A DNA stretch of 64,000 nt from Rhododendron vialii. Lineage: Eukaryota > Streptophyta > Magnoliopsida > Ericales > Ericaceae. This document shows, piece by piece, positions 35,723 through 46,813 of the stretch (position 1 is its first letter; the number at the start of each line of letters is the position of its first letter). The notes beneath the pieces were generated by a model. That model did not search any database. It had not been told where the DNA came from and saw only the letters and a program-made list of their open reading frames with translations. The translations under genes were made by a program, and so were the position numbers. Location: assembly GCF_030253575.1 (NCBI RefSeq), contig NC_080569.1:28247501-28311500 (forward strand). Reading direction: 5' to 3'.

Positions 35723-36138
35723 TCACTGGATCAACTTAGGAAAAAATTTCCCTGGCTGCCAACCACTGTCACATGCCCCAACACCCGTGAATTATTACTC
35801 GTAGAGGCCCGGCATAGTCCATGAATTGGATCCTATCATTTCTGTTACTCGTAAACTAGACGCCCCAAAGTTTGGACTACTTTTTTTTTTTTTTGGTCAT
35901 TTATATTTTAGAAAGCTCAGCTATGGATTTTGATTGGCTATTGGCTTACGTAAAAAATTTTGGCCCAAGATCCTCTGTGCAACCAAAAAATGGTGTGCCG
36001 CTATGCCGAGTACATTTGTGCCGTTAGATTGTGCAAAAATTTTATGTTTTTTTTTTTAATTTTTGGGTGATCCAATGACCGAAAACGCACTCGACACAGA
36101 GGCATACTATTTTTCGGCACATAGAATCTCAGGCTGAA
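35723..36138 (+). repeat. Fragment of the protease-unit 3' block
   Basis: The sequence from about 35800 (GTAAACTAGACGCCCCAAAG and ATTTTAGAAAGCTCAGCTAT) parallels 48145-48235 on the plus strand and 6905-7010 on the minus strand. It ends at the retroposon at 36139 and resumes at 37100 with AGTGATGGATTA. It is therefore the tail of an upstream protease unit in the same orientation as the right-hand gene. Confidence 0.65.
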
Positions 36139-37099
36139 AAAACCTAGCCATCGTTGTTTGCTTGGGGGGGAGGCGGGGGAGGCGCCGCCTCCTCCCCCGG
36201 GCGCCTCTCTCTCTCTTCTTCCCTTCCCTTGTCGGCCCCCCCCTCCTTCGTGGGCTGTTGTCCCCCCCCACCCCCCCCCCCCCCCCCTCTCCCTCTCCCT
36301 CTCCCTCTCCCTCATCCTTCCTCGTTTCTTCTCCCCCGCGCCCGGTAAGATCCCGCTGGATACTCTACTGGGTGTATCCCGTCCTGCCGACTTTCTGGAT
36401 CCCCTTGTGGACCACCGTTCTACTTTGTTGGAGGTAGCCGGTCTCTTGCTTAACAGCGCTTTTGCCGTTTCGGGTGGATGGTGCGATTTTGCTGGGTTGT
36501 TGGTGGCGATGCTGTGAGTGAATATGATGTGTTAGGACAAAGCATGACGGCAATAGGGGCTGTCATGATTCTTGTGGTTGGTGCGGTGGTTATGGCAATG
36601 GTGGTGCGGTGGCTGTTTTAAGTGTTTCGGCAGGTTAGGATTTTGGTTTTGTGTTTCGTTTTTGTTTTGTCCGGACTCTTGTCCAGTTTTTGTCGGGATA
36701 TTAAGGTCGGTTTCTGTCCAGATGTTGGGTCCAATTTTTGTCCCGGTGGGTCTTCCCGGGTGGTTTTGTTTCGATCTGGTTTTCCCAAATTGGGTGACTG
36801 ATTTCCACAGGTTTAATGTTATCTTTGATTCGGAGTTCCGCCATTCTAAGACGGTGGTGTCTGGGTACTAGCTCCACCTTAGCCGGCCATGTTAACAGTG
36901 TGAAGAATTGAGCGTTTGGCTCTTGCATAGGCGCTAGACACTAGTTTCGTCTTTTAGTCTTTTATTGTATTGTGTCTCTGTTTCTCTGTATTTGGGTGAA
37001 AATTTGTACTTGTCGTATGTTCTGTTCTGTATTCGGAGTTCATCTGTAGATGCCGTATGACTTGATTAATGAATTTGCTTCTTCCGTTGAAAAAAAAAA
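36139..37099 (+). mobile_element. Probable non-LTR retroposon with A-tail
   Basis: It is an island of higher G+C inside an AT-rich repeat that is otherwise continuous in a sister copy (38650-38700). The 5' part is G- then C-rich (36160-36320). The 3' part ends GATTAATGAATTTGCTTCTT, then CCGTTG and an A-run, as plant LINE 3' ends do. At about 960 bp without a reverse transcriptase it would be an internally deleted LINE or a processed copy. No target duplication is clear. The frames at 36154-36871 are composition-driven and lack known domains. Confidence 0.45.
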
Positions 37100-37288
37100 G
37101 AGTGATGGATTAAGAAATATTGGAAGTTTTTCGTTAGTGCAAGGGAAAGCACTAAGCTAAAGCTAGCCCCTCAAAAGGCCAGGAATTTGCAGCCCCAAAT
37201 AATTTCGTCGTTTTGTGGCCAAATTGAGCAATTCCTCTTCTTTTTGCCTAGCTATCTTTGTCGGTCGATTGTATGATACGGATGGTTG

Positions 37289-37882
37289 AGCAGTTCAATT
37301 GATTAGATGATTAGAAGTAATTGATCTAATCTTCTAGTTTTTCATTTAGAATTTAGGTTCCTAAATACTGATCACCCATTCCGCTGAGGAAAACAAGTAC
37401 TTATTTTTTGAATTAAATGTGATGCATTATTAGAGAATGATCTGTCTCATAATGCGAAAAATAAGTAATTACAAAATAAGAACCTTAATGGAACGAGGCC
37501 TGAGTTTTGTTTTTGTTTTTTTTTTTTGTACAATTATGTGCTTAATATTGCCCTTGATCTCAATCGCATATATTGTAGCGCTTGTTGAGAAGAGCATTCA
37601 ATAAAAAAGATTCTCTTCATTGGACATCGTTATGTACCAGAACAATTTATAATTTTGATATAATTTTTGCATTTTAATATCGATGTCCGATCAACATATT
37701 ATTTTTCAATAAATGCTCTTAGCAACTAACTCTACAATATCTGTAATTAAGACCAAGACGATATTAGACACATTCATGTAAGTTTTTAAAAAACTTCATA
37801 TAATATTCAGGATCCTATATTTGGAATGAAAAACTAGAAAATTAGATCAATATATTACTTACAATCATTTGATTAAGCTGGT
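37289..37882. mobile_element. Foldback element, copy 1
   Basis: Almost the whole 590-bp unit is an imperfect inverted repeat. The left arm runs through ATTAGATGATTAGAAG and CTTCTAGTTTTTCATTTAG. The right arm carries the complements (TGAAAAACTAGAAAATTAG, ACTTACAATCATTTGATTA). Inner arms share TTGTAGCGCTTGTTGAGAAG and its complement-like sequence. It has no coding capacity, and a related copy lies at 38956-39424. Confidence 0.72.
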
Positions 37883-38955
37883 TCATTACAAGGCCCCAGA
37901 ACAACGAAGCTTTAAAGGGGCGGAAAGTATATGTGTACAACAAGTTGTGTATAAAAAACTTGCACAAACCGATTTTGGACCCATCTCGGATTCCATAACG
38001 ATGGTCGGAGCCTTTCATTTTGTTCAAAATATTTTGTTTAGGATTCTCGTAAAAACCAGCTCCATCCGATATCAATAAAGGCATTTACTAAATGCCCAAA
38101 TATGTATTGGACACGCCACATGGCATGTCCAATAATTTTTATTATTTTTTGATAGGGGATGGCGTGTCCAATAATTTTTATTATTTTTTGATAGGGGACA
38201 CGCTAGGGACACAACTGGAGTCAAAATGTAATATATATTTCAATTTTGAGGGGTTAATATGAAATTATTAAAAATATTTGGGATAAACTATAATTATACA
38301 TTTATTTGAACCATGTTTTTTTTTTTTTTGATCCGCATTTATTTGAACCATGTTAATCTCATATATTCATATAGGACATGTCTTCGTCAACGGATATGGA
38401 AGAAAAGAAAAGAAAATATATATATGTATAAATATATATATTTATTTATTTATACACGTGGCGTGTTCCTCGCCGTGTCCGTATCTTCATTTTTTAGAAT
38501 TGTAGTATCTCGTGTCCATATCAGTGCTACATAGCCAAAGGCCACCCGAAAATGCATTTTGGCCGTTAGATTATGAGTTTTGTTATGTTTTAAAATTTTA
38601 CTGTGATCAACGACTGAAAATGCACTTGACATAGGAGCACACCATTTTTTGGCACAAAGGATCTCGGGCCGAAAATTGCGCTTGGATGAGTGATGGATTA
38701 TGAAATATTGTAAGTTTTTCATTAGTGGAAGAGAAAGCACTAAGCTAAGCTAGCCCTAAAAAAGGCTGGAATTTGCAGCCGCAAATAATTTCCTCTTATG
38801 GGCCAAATCGGGCAGTTCTTCTTCCTTTTTTGCTAGCTCTCTTTCTCGTTTGATACTCTCTAATGATACGGATGGTTACCCATTTTGGAGTCTCACACAT
38901 ATAATTCAAACCATTCAATAATTTAAAAATAATTATTTGAGTGACTTTGTAAAAA
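37883..38955 (+). repeat. Protease 5'-flank fragments between two foldback elements
   Basis: About 37900-38060 parallels the minus strand of 2180-2290 (GATTTTGGACCC and AAAATATTTTGTTTAG landmarks). About 38530-38870 is a second parallel copy of the AGTGATGGATTATGAAATAT block seen at 37100 and, inverted, at 6800-6890. A 39-bp tandem repeat (TGTCCAATAATTTTTATTAT start) occupies 38126-38202. No gene. Confidence 0.6.
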
Positions 38956-39424
38956 ATCAGTTCAATCGATCAGATGATTGGAAGTAATTGATATGATCTT
39001 CTAGTTTTTCATTTAGAATTTAGGATCCTAAATACTGATTGAGTTTTGGAAAAAAAAAAATTTACATAACCATGTGCTCAATATCGCATTGATCTGAATT
39101 ACATACATTGTAGCGCTTGTTGAGAAGATCATTTATTCAAAAAAAGGAAAATGTTGATCAGACATCGATATGTATTAAAATGCAAAAATTATTTATTATG
39201 AATTGTTTTGATACCTATCGATGTGTGATCAACATCTTTATTTTTTTAAATAAATGATCTTCTCAACTAGCTCTACAATATCTCGGTTCAAATCAAGGCG
39301 ATATTAGGCACAATCATCAAACTTTTTTTAAAAAACAATTCATTTAGTATTCAAAATCTTAAATTTTTTAAATGAAAAATTAAAAAATTAGATTAATTAC
39401 TTACAATCTTTAAATTAAGCTAAG
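38956..39424. mobile_element. Foldback element, copy 2
   Basis: The same organisation as 37289-37882, with arms containing CTTCTAGTTTTTCATTTAG and, near the other end, an A/T-diverged complement. Inner TTGTAGCGCTTGTTGAGAAG is repeated. The two copies each follow an AGTGATGGATTA block, so they may have been duplicated together with their flank. Confidence 0.68.
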
Positions 39425-39439
39425 AACCTTAGATTGACG

Positions 39440-39650
39440 AAGTATTAATGGGGCCGCAGCTTCCAGCCCTTTTGAGGGGCTACAGCCACCGGGGTCCATT
39501 CTTAATGGGGTCAGTTTTGATTTGGATCTTCTCAAGGCCTCAGTCCAAATTTGGAGAAAAAAGATTCTTCCATTTCTCTAGACTCTTCGTAGGGGAATCG
39601 TGTTGACTATCTAGCTTGTTCTTATTTTGTTTCATAGATCAGAAAAACCT
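39440..39650 (+). repeat. Protease 5'-flank block
   Basis: Landmarks GGGGTCAGTTTTGATTTGGA, GATCTTCTCAAGGCCTCAG and GTTTCATAGAT. The inverted counterparts are at 1990-2170, 5580-5760 and 6640-6780, and there is a parallel copy at 48350-48460. It is one of the most frequent modules in the window. Confidence 0.75.
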
Positions 39651-39680
39651 ATTTACGAAGGATTCCATGCATAAGTTTTT

Positions 39681-40090
39681 CACTACTACGAAAATAGATG
39701 AAGATCTCGATCATTTTGTGTGATCTTTTATTTTTAATCACGCATTCAAAACCATAGTCTTTTAAGGTGTAACTAAAAATCCATATATTTAACCACGGGA
39801 TAAAAATCGTGATTAAAACTCATTAAAATAGTGACTAAAAAAGTAAAAATTGTGATTAAAAATAACAAAAGCGTGACCGTTAACAACTTAACATCTCAAT
39901 TTTATTATAAAACCGTGGTTGTTTACAGAGAAATAATCTTAATATTTGGAAAAATCGAGGTTAAAAGTGGTGTTTTTCTAAGGCAAAAAATCCCACTTTT
40001 TTCTCCTGTTGGGTTTTGAACCCAAGTCTCTTGAGTTTTGCATAGAAGCTTTAACCAACTGCACCACACACACTTTACAAAACCCAATCG
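39681..40090 (+). mobile_element. CACTA (En/Spm-like) transposon terminus
   Basis: It begins CACTACTACGAAAATAG, the typical end of plant CACTA elements. This is followed by several subterminal copies of a short motif in both orientations (ACCACGG, ATCGTGATTAAAA, TTGTGATTAAAA, AACCGTGGTT). The opposite terminus is not seen, so this is a truncated or internally deleted copy. It interrupts the protease 5' flank, whose sequence resumes near 40204. Confidence 0.6.
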
Positions 40091-40199
40091 CGGGTGTCCA
40101 AAAGTGTTTTGGATGGTCCAGATTAAAAATCAATTTTAACTAGTAAAATCAAATTTTGATAACATATCTCAACTATTGATTGCTAAAATAGACAGGAGA

Positions 40200-42026
40200 G
40201 ATTGTGCATAGAAATGTAGCAATTAGTAACTATCACTCCGTCAAAAGTACTCTCCCGATGACGGGGTTGCCTTTGACAATGAAATCATTTCATCATCAAC
40301 GTATTTCTTACTCTTCCACCGAAAAAACAAAAAAAAAAGACATGGCTCTCGGTATTCATTATTCTCCTGAAATGACGTGCATCCTATTTTGGAGTACTCT
40401 GTATTTATTTTTCCCAACTTCTTCAGCTTTATAACTTAATTTTTGTATAAGCAAAAAAGACATTTATTAACTGTTATTTGAAAACGAATTAAAGAGATTC
40501 CAATGATCGGAAGGGAAAAAAGAGAGAGAAAGAAAACGGCATCACCATGAGATGCGAGCACTTGCTTGTTTTGCAGGCACAAGGAATTACTCACAACAAA
40601 CTGAATCGTAATGTCTCTATCAGATAATTTGTTGCCACGTAAATGGTTAAAAGTACTACATAGGTGACGTTACATGGAACTCCGGCAAAGCTGAATAATT
40701 ACTCCTACTTAGAACCACTCATGCAATATTGGAAATTCAAATAAATGACAAACAGATTTTGTTGCACTTTTGGAAATCTAATCAAAACATTTTGCAAGGC
40801 AAGTAGATGTAATGTGTTCTCTCTCTCATTACTCCTACTTAGAACCACTCATGCAATAGAAATTCAAATAAATGACAAACAAATTTTGTTGCACTTGAGG
40901 AAATCTAAATCAAAACATTTTACAAGGCAAGTAGATGTAGAATTAACCCCCCACCCCCCCACACCCCCCCGCTCTCTATCTCATAAGGATAGTTTGTGGG
41001 AATGTAGGCCTATAAACCTCAGTCATGCAACAACCCGTGCATAGGACCCTTGTTTTGTACTATCTAGTGGACCCATGGGAAGATTTTTTGGGGAAATTGG
41101 AGTTCCGGGTTACAAGGGGCAAATAATTCTCAATCCATGGACTACCTATAAAACCTCAGTCATGCAACGACCCGTGCATAGGACGCTTGTTTTGTACTAC
41201 TATCTAGTGGACCCATGGGAAGATTTTTAAAAGTCACGATTCAAGGACAAAAAGGGCGCCCGCCCGTCTGGTGTTGATTGCTTTCATAGCTTTTTTACTG
41301 CTTCTATGTAGATTTTGTGTCTCCTCTATTTCTTAAAGGCAACTTATTAGATAGTCTCGGACTACCATGTGACATTACGCATGTTGTATTCATCACAAAT
41401 AAAAATTCGTTATGACACAATATAAGTCACTCTATGTCTAACAACCACCCAACAAAACTGAATCATATTGTCTCGACCAGATAATTTGTCTTCTATGTAA
41501 ATGGTTATAAGGATACCACGTAGACAACGCCATATAGTACTCCGAAGAAGTTGGATAATTACTCCTACTTAGAACCACTCATATTACACGCCAACTTTTT
41601 TTTTTTTTTTTGCCTAGGGTCCCATACTCACTGCACACACAGTGTATTTGTGGGACCCTTGTATTTTGTGAGATGATGTGTATTTGAGTGTTTGATTTTG
41701 GGTGTGATTGTAGAATTTTTGATAATCATAACAACAAACTTTTTTCTTAGAGGTTAAATGATTGGGGTTCCTAGTTAATTATTTTGTGCACATTGTCTGC
41801 CTTGAGGGTATGATTGCAATTTCTGGAGTATGGGCTGATTTTATTAAATTGGTGGAGACCAGATTCAATTTTAAGTAAAATGCATTCAATTTGTTGGCCA
41901 TAGTACTGTTTGGTTGTGGTTCCCAATTGTTATTGAATATCATGTTTTGATCAACATTAATAATTATTATTTTGTATCACACAACGTATGCCGAATATGA
42001 TAACATGGTAATTTATTTTAAGAAAA
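40200..42026 (+). repeat. 5' flank of the right protease gene, with duplicated promoter-like modules
   Basis: Two local duplications stand out. About 40698-40818 is repeated at about 40832-40942 (CTTAGAACCACTCATGCAAT start). About 41008-41088 is repeated at about 41145-41231 (CTATAAAACCTCAGTCATGC, then ACCCGTGCATAGGAC, then GTGGACCCATGGGAAG). The second pair resembles the real protease core promoter (TATA then CATGCA) but is followed by no coding sequence. About 41735-41880 parallels 24370-24555. Confidence 0.75.
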
Positions 42027-42212
42027 AAATTCAAAAAAATCTCTGAACTTTTAGGAACTTTACAAAAAAAACATCTGAACTTTAACTAATGACAAAAAGA
42101 CACCTGAACTTAATGGAATAATAAGTTCTGTCTTTTTATTATTAGTTAAAGTCCAGGAGTTTATTGTAAAGTTCTTGAAAGTTCGTGGTTTTTTTTTTTG
42201 AAATTTTCCCTT
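42026..42212. mobile_element. Foldback MITE upstream of the protease gene
   Basis: It can fold into one hairpin of about 190 bp. The left arm runs through AGGAACTTTACAAAAAAAAC and CTGAACTTTAACTAATGAC. The right arm carries the complement (TTATTAGTTAAAGTCCAGG, TTGTAAAGTTCTTGAAAG). Target-site ends could not be fixed. Confidence 0.7.
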
Positions 42213-42622
42213 ATTTTAATTCCTATTTTAGAACTTTACTTAAATTACATGATTTGCTATTCACTTAACTTTTAGCTGACGAATTTATTTCAACTTATTT
42301 TTCAGGCAAGTCGGGGAGTTAGGCAAGGACTCGGGCGGTATCTTGGAGATTGTTGTATTTGACCTCTATAGGATGTTGCATTTTAGTAATACTTTTTAAT
42401 CATCACTTTCAGCACGTTGTTTAATAACAACATATTATTTACTGTTCAATAACTTTTTATTATATTCTAGGTTGCATGTTTCTTGGGTTGGTCTTGGGGT
42501 ACATGATAGGTCTATTTTTTGGGTGTGACTCATGCAATGGGAATTCAAATTAATGACTTAACGGATTTTATTGCACTCGTGGAGGTCTAAATCAAAACAT
42601 TTTGCAAGGCAGGTAGGCAATT

Positions 42623-42626
<4 letters not shown>

Positions 42627-42686
<60 letters not shown>

Positions 42687-42701
42687 GCGCGCGCGTGTGT
42701 G
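42627..42701. repeat. (CT)n(GC)n(GT)n compound microsatellite in the protease promoter
   Basis: A CT run of about 58 bp (42627-42684), then GC repeats and GT repeats, ending 31 bp before the TATA box. The left gene has only a short GA-rich remnant at the equivalent place, so this expansion is copy-specific. Confidence 0.93.
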
Positions 42702-42731
42702 GGATAAGGAGAGTTTATGGGAATCTTGGCC

Positions 42732-42738
42732 TATAAAA
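42732..42738 (+). promoter_or_regulatory. TATA box of the right protease gene
   Basis: TATAAAA in the context GGCCTATAAAACC, 83 bases before the ATG at 42821. The same spacing is kept at the left gene. Confidence 0.8.
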
Positions 42739-42820
42739 CCGAAGCCATGCATGCAATGACCCAATAACACTATCAACAACTTCCCCAATATTCCTAGCTG
42801 AGGTACACCTTATACGTACC

Positions 42821-44513
42821 ATGGCTTCTACCCAGTCCTTGGTCTTGGTCTTTGGAATATTTTTAGCTTCTCAATTAGCTTCCTCTAGCCTTATCAACGA
42901 GGAATATTCCATGCTAGAAAGGCACCATGACTGGATGTCTCACCACGTACGGATTTACAGGGATGAACAAGAGACGGGCGTCCGGTTTGAGATATTCAAG
43001 GACAACATGAACCGTATCGATGCGTTTAATTCTGGTGTGGAGAAAGGATACAAACTGAGTGTGAACCAATTTGCTAATCTAACCAACGAGGAGTTCCAGG
43101 CTTCTCAAACTGGTTACAAGAGGCAATCACCAAGTAAAGTGATTTCTGGCTCAAAACAAACAGCTTTTCTGTACGCAAATGCAACTGTTGAATCGTCTAC
43201 TATGGATTGGCGAGAGAAAGGCGCAGTTACTAACGTCAAGAACCAAGGCACTTGTGGTATGCATCAATATATAAATGGACATCATTAATGCATTATATCT
43301 TGTGTGTGTGTGTGAAACAACTTCATAGCTGAACCTGAGTTATAAAGATGATCAGACACTAGTCTAAGCTTTACGGAGTAACTTTTTTGAAGAGTACCTC
43401 AAACTTTTACGTTTGTTTTAATCTTGTTGAAGGGTCTGGCCCATAAACTCCAAAGGCTTAGAAAACTTTATTATTCTTCAAAGGGCCAGCATGATAAGGC
43501 CTTGTTCCGCCAAGCTTTTAAGGTTTATTTTTTGAGAGTTTTGTCTTTACTAAAAAAAATTATATTTGTTAGTTTTGTGTCAAATTTTTGTTAATTATTG
43601 ATCCATATATGTAATTGGATCAAATACATGGAGTGATTAATTAAGAATTTGATCGAGCTTGGCAAAAATAAGGGGCAAAATATATAAAAAAATTTAACAG
43701 ATGCATGTGGGGGTCAATCATGTCAAAATGTAGTACAAATGTTAACTATCTTATGTCATGAGTTGGGTCAAGTGACTTGACCCACTATGGTCTTCTTCCC
43801 TCCGCCTGTAGTACAAATAATTACTGGCCCATAAAATTCCCTCGGCATAAAATTGTTTTACATTAATTATTGTCACAATCTTCTACATAGGATCTGTTTG
43901 GGCGTTTTCAGCAGTGGCAGCTGTGGAAGGTATTAACCAACTCAAAACCGGTAATCTAGTATCCCTATCCGAGCAAGAGCTGATTGACTGCGACAATCAA
44001 GGAAACAACTATGGTTGTAGCGGCGGTACTATAGATGCTGCCTTCGAATTCATCAAGCAAAACCAAGGTCTCACGGCAGAAGCCAATTACCCTTACGTGG
44101 GACAAGACGGAACTTGCAAAAGGAATTTATACCAGCCTGCTGCAATGATAACCGGATATGAAGATGTGCCAACGAACAACGAGCAAGCTTTGCTTCAAGC
44201 CGTGGCTTATCAACCGGTATCCGTTGCCATCGATAGCAGTGGCGACTTCCAGTTCTACTCGAGCGGTGTCTACAGTGGGACATGCGGCACGACGCTTAAC
44301 CATGCTGTGACCGTGGTTGGATATGGGACTACTAGTGATGGGACTAAGTATTGGTTGGTTAAGAATTCGTGGGGCACTGGATGGGGTGAGAATGGGTATA
44401 TGAGGATGGAAAGAGATGTGGCTGCCGAGGAAGGTCTCTGTGGGATTGCTATGAAAGCTTCTTACCCAATTATGTCTATGGGAGGACTAGTATTGTTTTG
44501 TGTGCCAGATTAA
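42821..44513 (+). CDS. Papain-like cysteine protease homologue lacking the catalytic Cys (two exons)
   Basis: Exon 1 is 42821-43256 and exon 2 is 43891-44513; the intron 43257-43890 has GT/AG ends in phase 1. The product is 352 aa, close to the family norm of about 340. Signal peptide about 1-22, ERFNIN prodomain motif intact, but the GxNxFxD motif reads SVNQFAN. The mature part starts near [11 protein letters not shown]. Oxyanion Gln (residue 142), His (283, [11 protein letters not shown]) and Asn (304, [13 protein letters not shown]) are present. The catalytic position reads [11 protein letters not shown]: Val at residue 148 (GTT at 43896-43898), where papain has Cys25. Disulfide-type cysteines (145; IDCDNQG, YGCSGG) remain. 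The C-terminus runs about 12 residues past the usual ASYP end. It is intact as a reading frame but predicted to lack peptidase activity: a pseudoenzyme or an early pseudogene. Confidence 0.92.
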
Positions 44514-45199
44514 CATTTTGGGATATAGTGAGAAATAAGGCATGTTTAAAGTCAGTGCGCAAATGTGCATGTAATATTAGTGGTGTATGATATGCGAATA
44601 AATTAGCTTGTGCATAGTTGCACAGCTCTGTCACTATATGTATCGCTCGACAAGAAAATATATTACTATTTGATGGTGGAAGTGTGATAATGATATATAA
44701 TATATATGTTCTTACAATTATAGGCATTATATTGTGGAGTATTTTGCTTTCAAAGCTCTGGCAAATATATATATATATATATATAAAATTAAGATTAGTT
44801 GCTATATGTCATCTATGTTTATTTTGATCTTTTGCTCAAATCCACAGCGACCAACTAACATCCAACCAGTTGGACTGGCCCGTAATTTCTCCATATTATT
44901 ATAGATACAAAATCACGCACAATTTGGTATGTCCTCCTAGTTGTACCAGTGGTAGGAACTTTTGGCCTTTAATTGTGCGAGAGGATGTGGATTCGAAACT
45001 TGACCCTACAGTAACGTTTGCATATAGAGCTCCAGCTTTTACATAAATATATACTCCATCCGTCTCAATTCTATTGTCCCTCGTCATATCCTAACCAGCT
45101 AAAAAACTTGTTATAACTTTTAATTAGTAATACTGATTATATGCAATTTGGATTTTATTTGATAGATCTCAATGAGCTCTTTTAAACGGTGTTTTCAAA

Positions 45200-45375
45200 T
45201 GGGTCGGGTTAGGGTTGAACATTTTTGACACGAAACACGAAAATAACACGACTAGAGAAATACGAATTCTAAATGGGTCGGGGTCGGGGTCGGGTTGGGT
45301 GGTTTGTGACACGAACCCCACTGATATGACACGAACACGACCTGACACGACCTGTTACCCAGGTCTAGACGAGGG
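45200..45375. other. Insertion specific to the right arm (GGGTCGGG/GACACGA-rich)
   Basis: A stretch rich in GGGTCGGGGTCGGGGTC and GACACGAACACGACC-type words replaces the outer end of the Stowaway element and the upstream part of the retroelement relic seen in the left arm (10085-10560). The composition resembles dispersed plant repeats with GGGTCGTGTC-like words. No termini could be defined. Confidence 0.45.
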
Positions 45376-45870
45376 TCACGGTGGTCCGGACCAATGGGAC
45401 TATTTTTGTGCACGAATTAAGGTTTTGTCCGATTTTTGGTCCTCTATTATAAATAGGCCGGGTAATTGGGGGTTGCTACGGTGATGGTTCTTTTGTTCAA
45501 GGGCTTAGATATTAGGATTTTTTTCATCTCTTAGGATTTCACTAAGGGTTTGTGTCTCCCTGTTGGGTTGGTATAGCCGGTTCTTTGTTTCTCTCCCTGT
45601 TTATAGAAAATCATCTTGCTTTTTTTCCCGTGGAGTACGTTTTTGCTTTATGTTTGAACGGAATCACGTATATCTTTGTGTTCTTGTTCATCGCTTGTTG
45701 ATTTGTTATATTCTTATTTTCGTTTTCGGCACAACATATTGGTACCCCAACCCTTGACAATCATCTGTCACTCGAGACCCAAAAACAATTAAAAGTTGGC
45801 AAGATAGAAATCAAGCTAAAGGAAAAAAAAAAGCTCAAACACAAGCTGTAGTATTAATACAGAGTTCGAA
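45376..45870 (+). mobile_element. LTR-like promoter relic (right copy)
   Basis: Counterpart of about 9600-10080. TATTATAAATAG lies at about 45451-45462, followed by a leader and CACAACATATTGGTACCCC. Only the first GGTCCGGACC motif upstream of the TATA box remains. The frame at 45563-45757 is shared by both arms simply because the DNA is duplicated; it has no known domain. Confidence 0.45.
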
Positions 45871-46000
45871 ACAAAAAGAGCTGCACCAAACAATAGTAGC
45901 ATGTGATCCAGAAATGCAGTAGCACTCAAAGTGCTGCATTCACCCTTATTCCAAAGCATACCAGCTAGCTTTGTCCATAGCTTTGTCCATTTGAAATTAA

Positions 46001-46813
46001 GGGGTTGCTTAATAATTTAAATTCAGCACTTAAAATTGAATCAATTAACTGAATTAAGTAATAAGTGATTCAGTAGTTTTGACAACCACATTTTACATTT
46101 TTTAACAAATTAAGTGTTACTTAAAATGTAGGTTGAAAAGTTAAGAAAAATTAAGTAGCTTTGAGCTATTTAATTGTTGTTGAATTTTTGTGTACTTACA
46201 TTCAACAACCATATCACAACCACTCCCACCACCACTCTTATAACCATTCCACCACCTCCACTACCACTACACCACCACCACCATCAATCCTCCACCACCA
46301 CCACTGCACCGCCACCACCACCGCTACCATGTTGCCGCTGCCGCCACCACCACCATTCCACCACCACAACTCACCACCACCACCTACTCCACCATTACAA
46401 CACCACAACTCCAGCCCACCACCACACCGCCGCCACCACTACTATGCCATAGCCGCCGCCACCACCACACCACCATTGCCACCCCACAATTACACCACCA
46501 CTCCAACACCACCACCACCACATTCACTCCATCACCACCCTCACCACTCCTCCACCACCACCACCACCCTCGCTCGCTCCATCACCACCAACCCACCACC
46601 ACCACCACCACAATCACCACTCCACCACTACCATAAGTACATTATGACTATTAGTAAATTGAGAGATAATTGGAACTAAAATTAATTCATTATTTTAAAT
46701 TTTAATTCAGTGCTTAATATATTTATGAAACAACTTTTTAACTTAAAAAATTCAGCATTAAGTTTTCAGTACTTAATTCTTCACTTTCAGTTTTAGTTTT
46801 ATCAAAAAGCCCC
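46001..46813 (+). mobile_element. Harbinger-like MITE with CCA minisatellite core (right copy)
   Basis: An 813-bp element between TAA at 45998-46000 and 46814-46816. The right terminus ATCAAAAAGCCCC is well preserved; the left (GGGGTTGCTTAATAATTT) has decayed. The CCA-rich core spans about 46220-46635 and yields Thr/His/Pro-rich frames that are not genes. It is at the same site as 8666-9440 in the left arm, so it predates the duplication. Confidence 0.8.

Noticed and set aside
36001..36517. Gly-, Pro- and Ser-rich frames on both strands near 36.2 kb
   Set aside because: They arise from G- and C-rich low-complexity DNA at the 5' end of the retroposon; no domain or splice support.
43490..43690. 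MITE inside the protease intron
   Set aside because: GGCCTTGTTCCGCCAAGC resembles 11892 and loosely a complement near 43660, but neither inverted termini nor a duplication could be made convincing.
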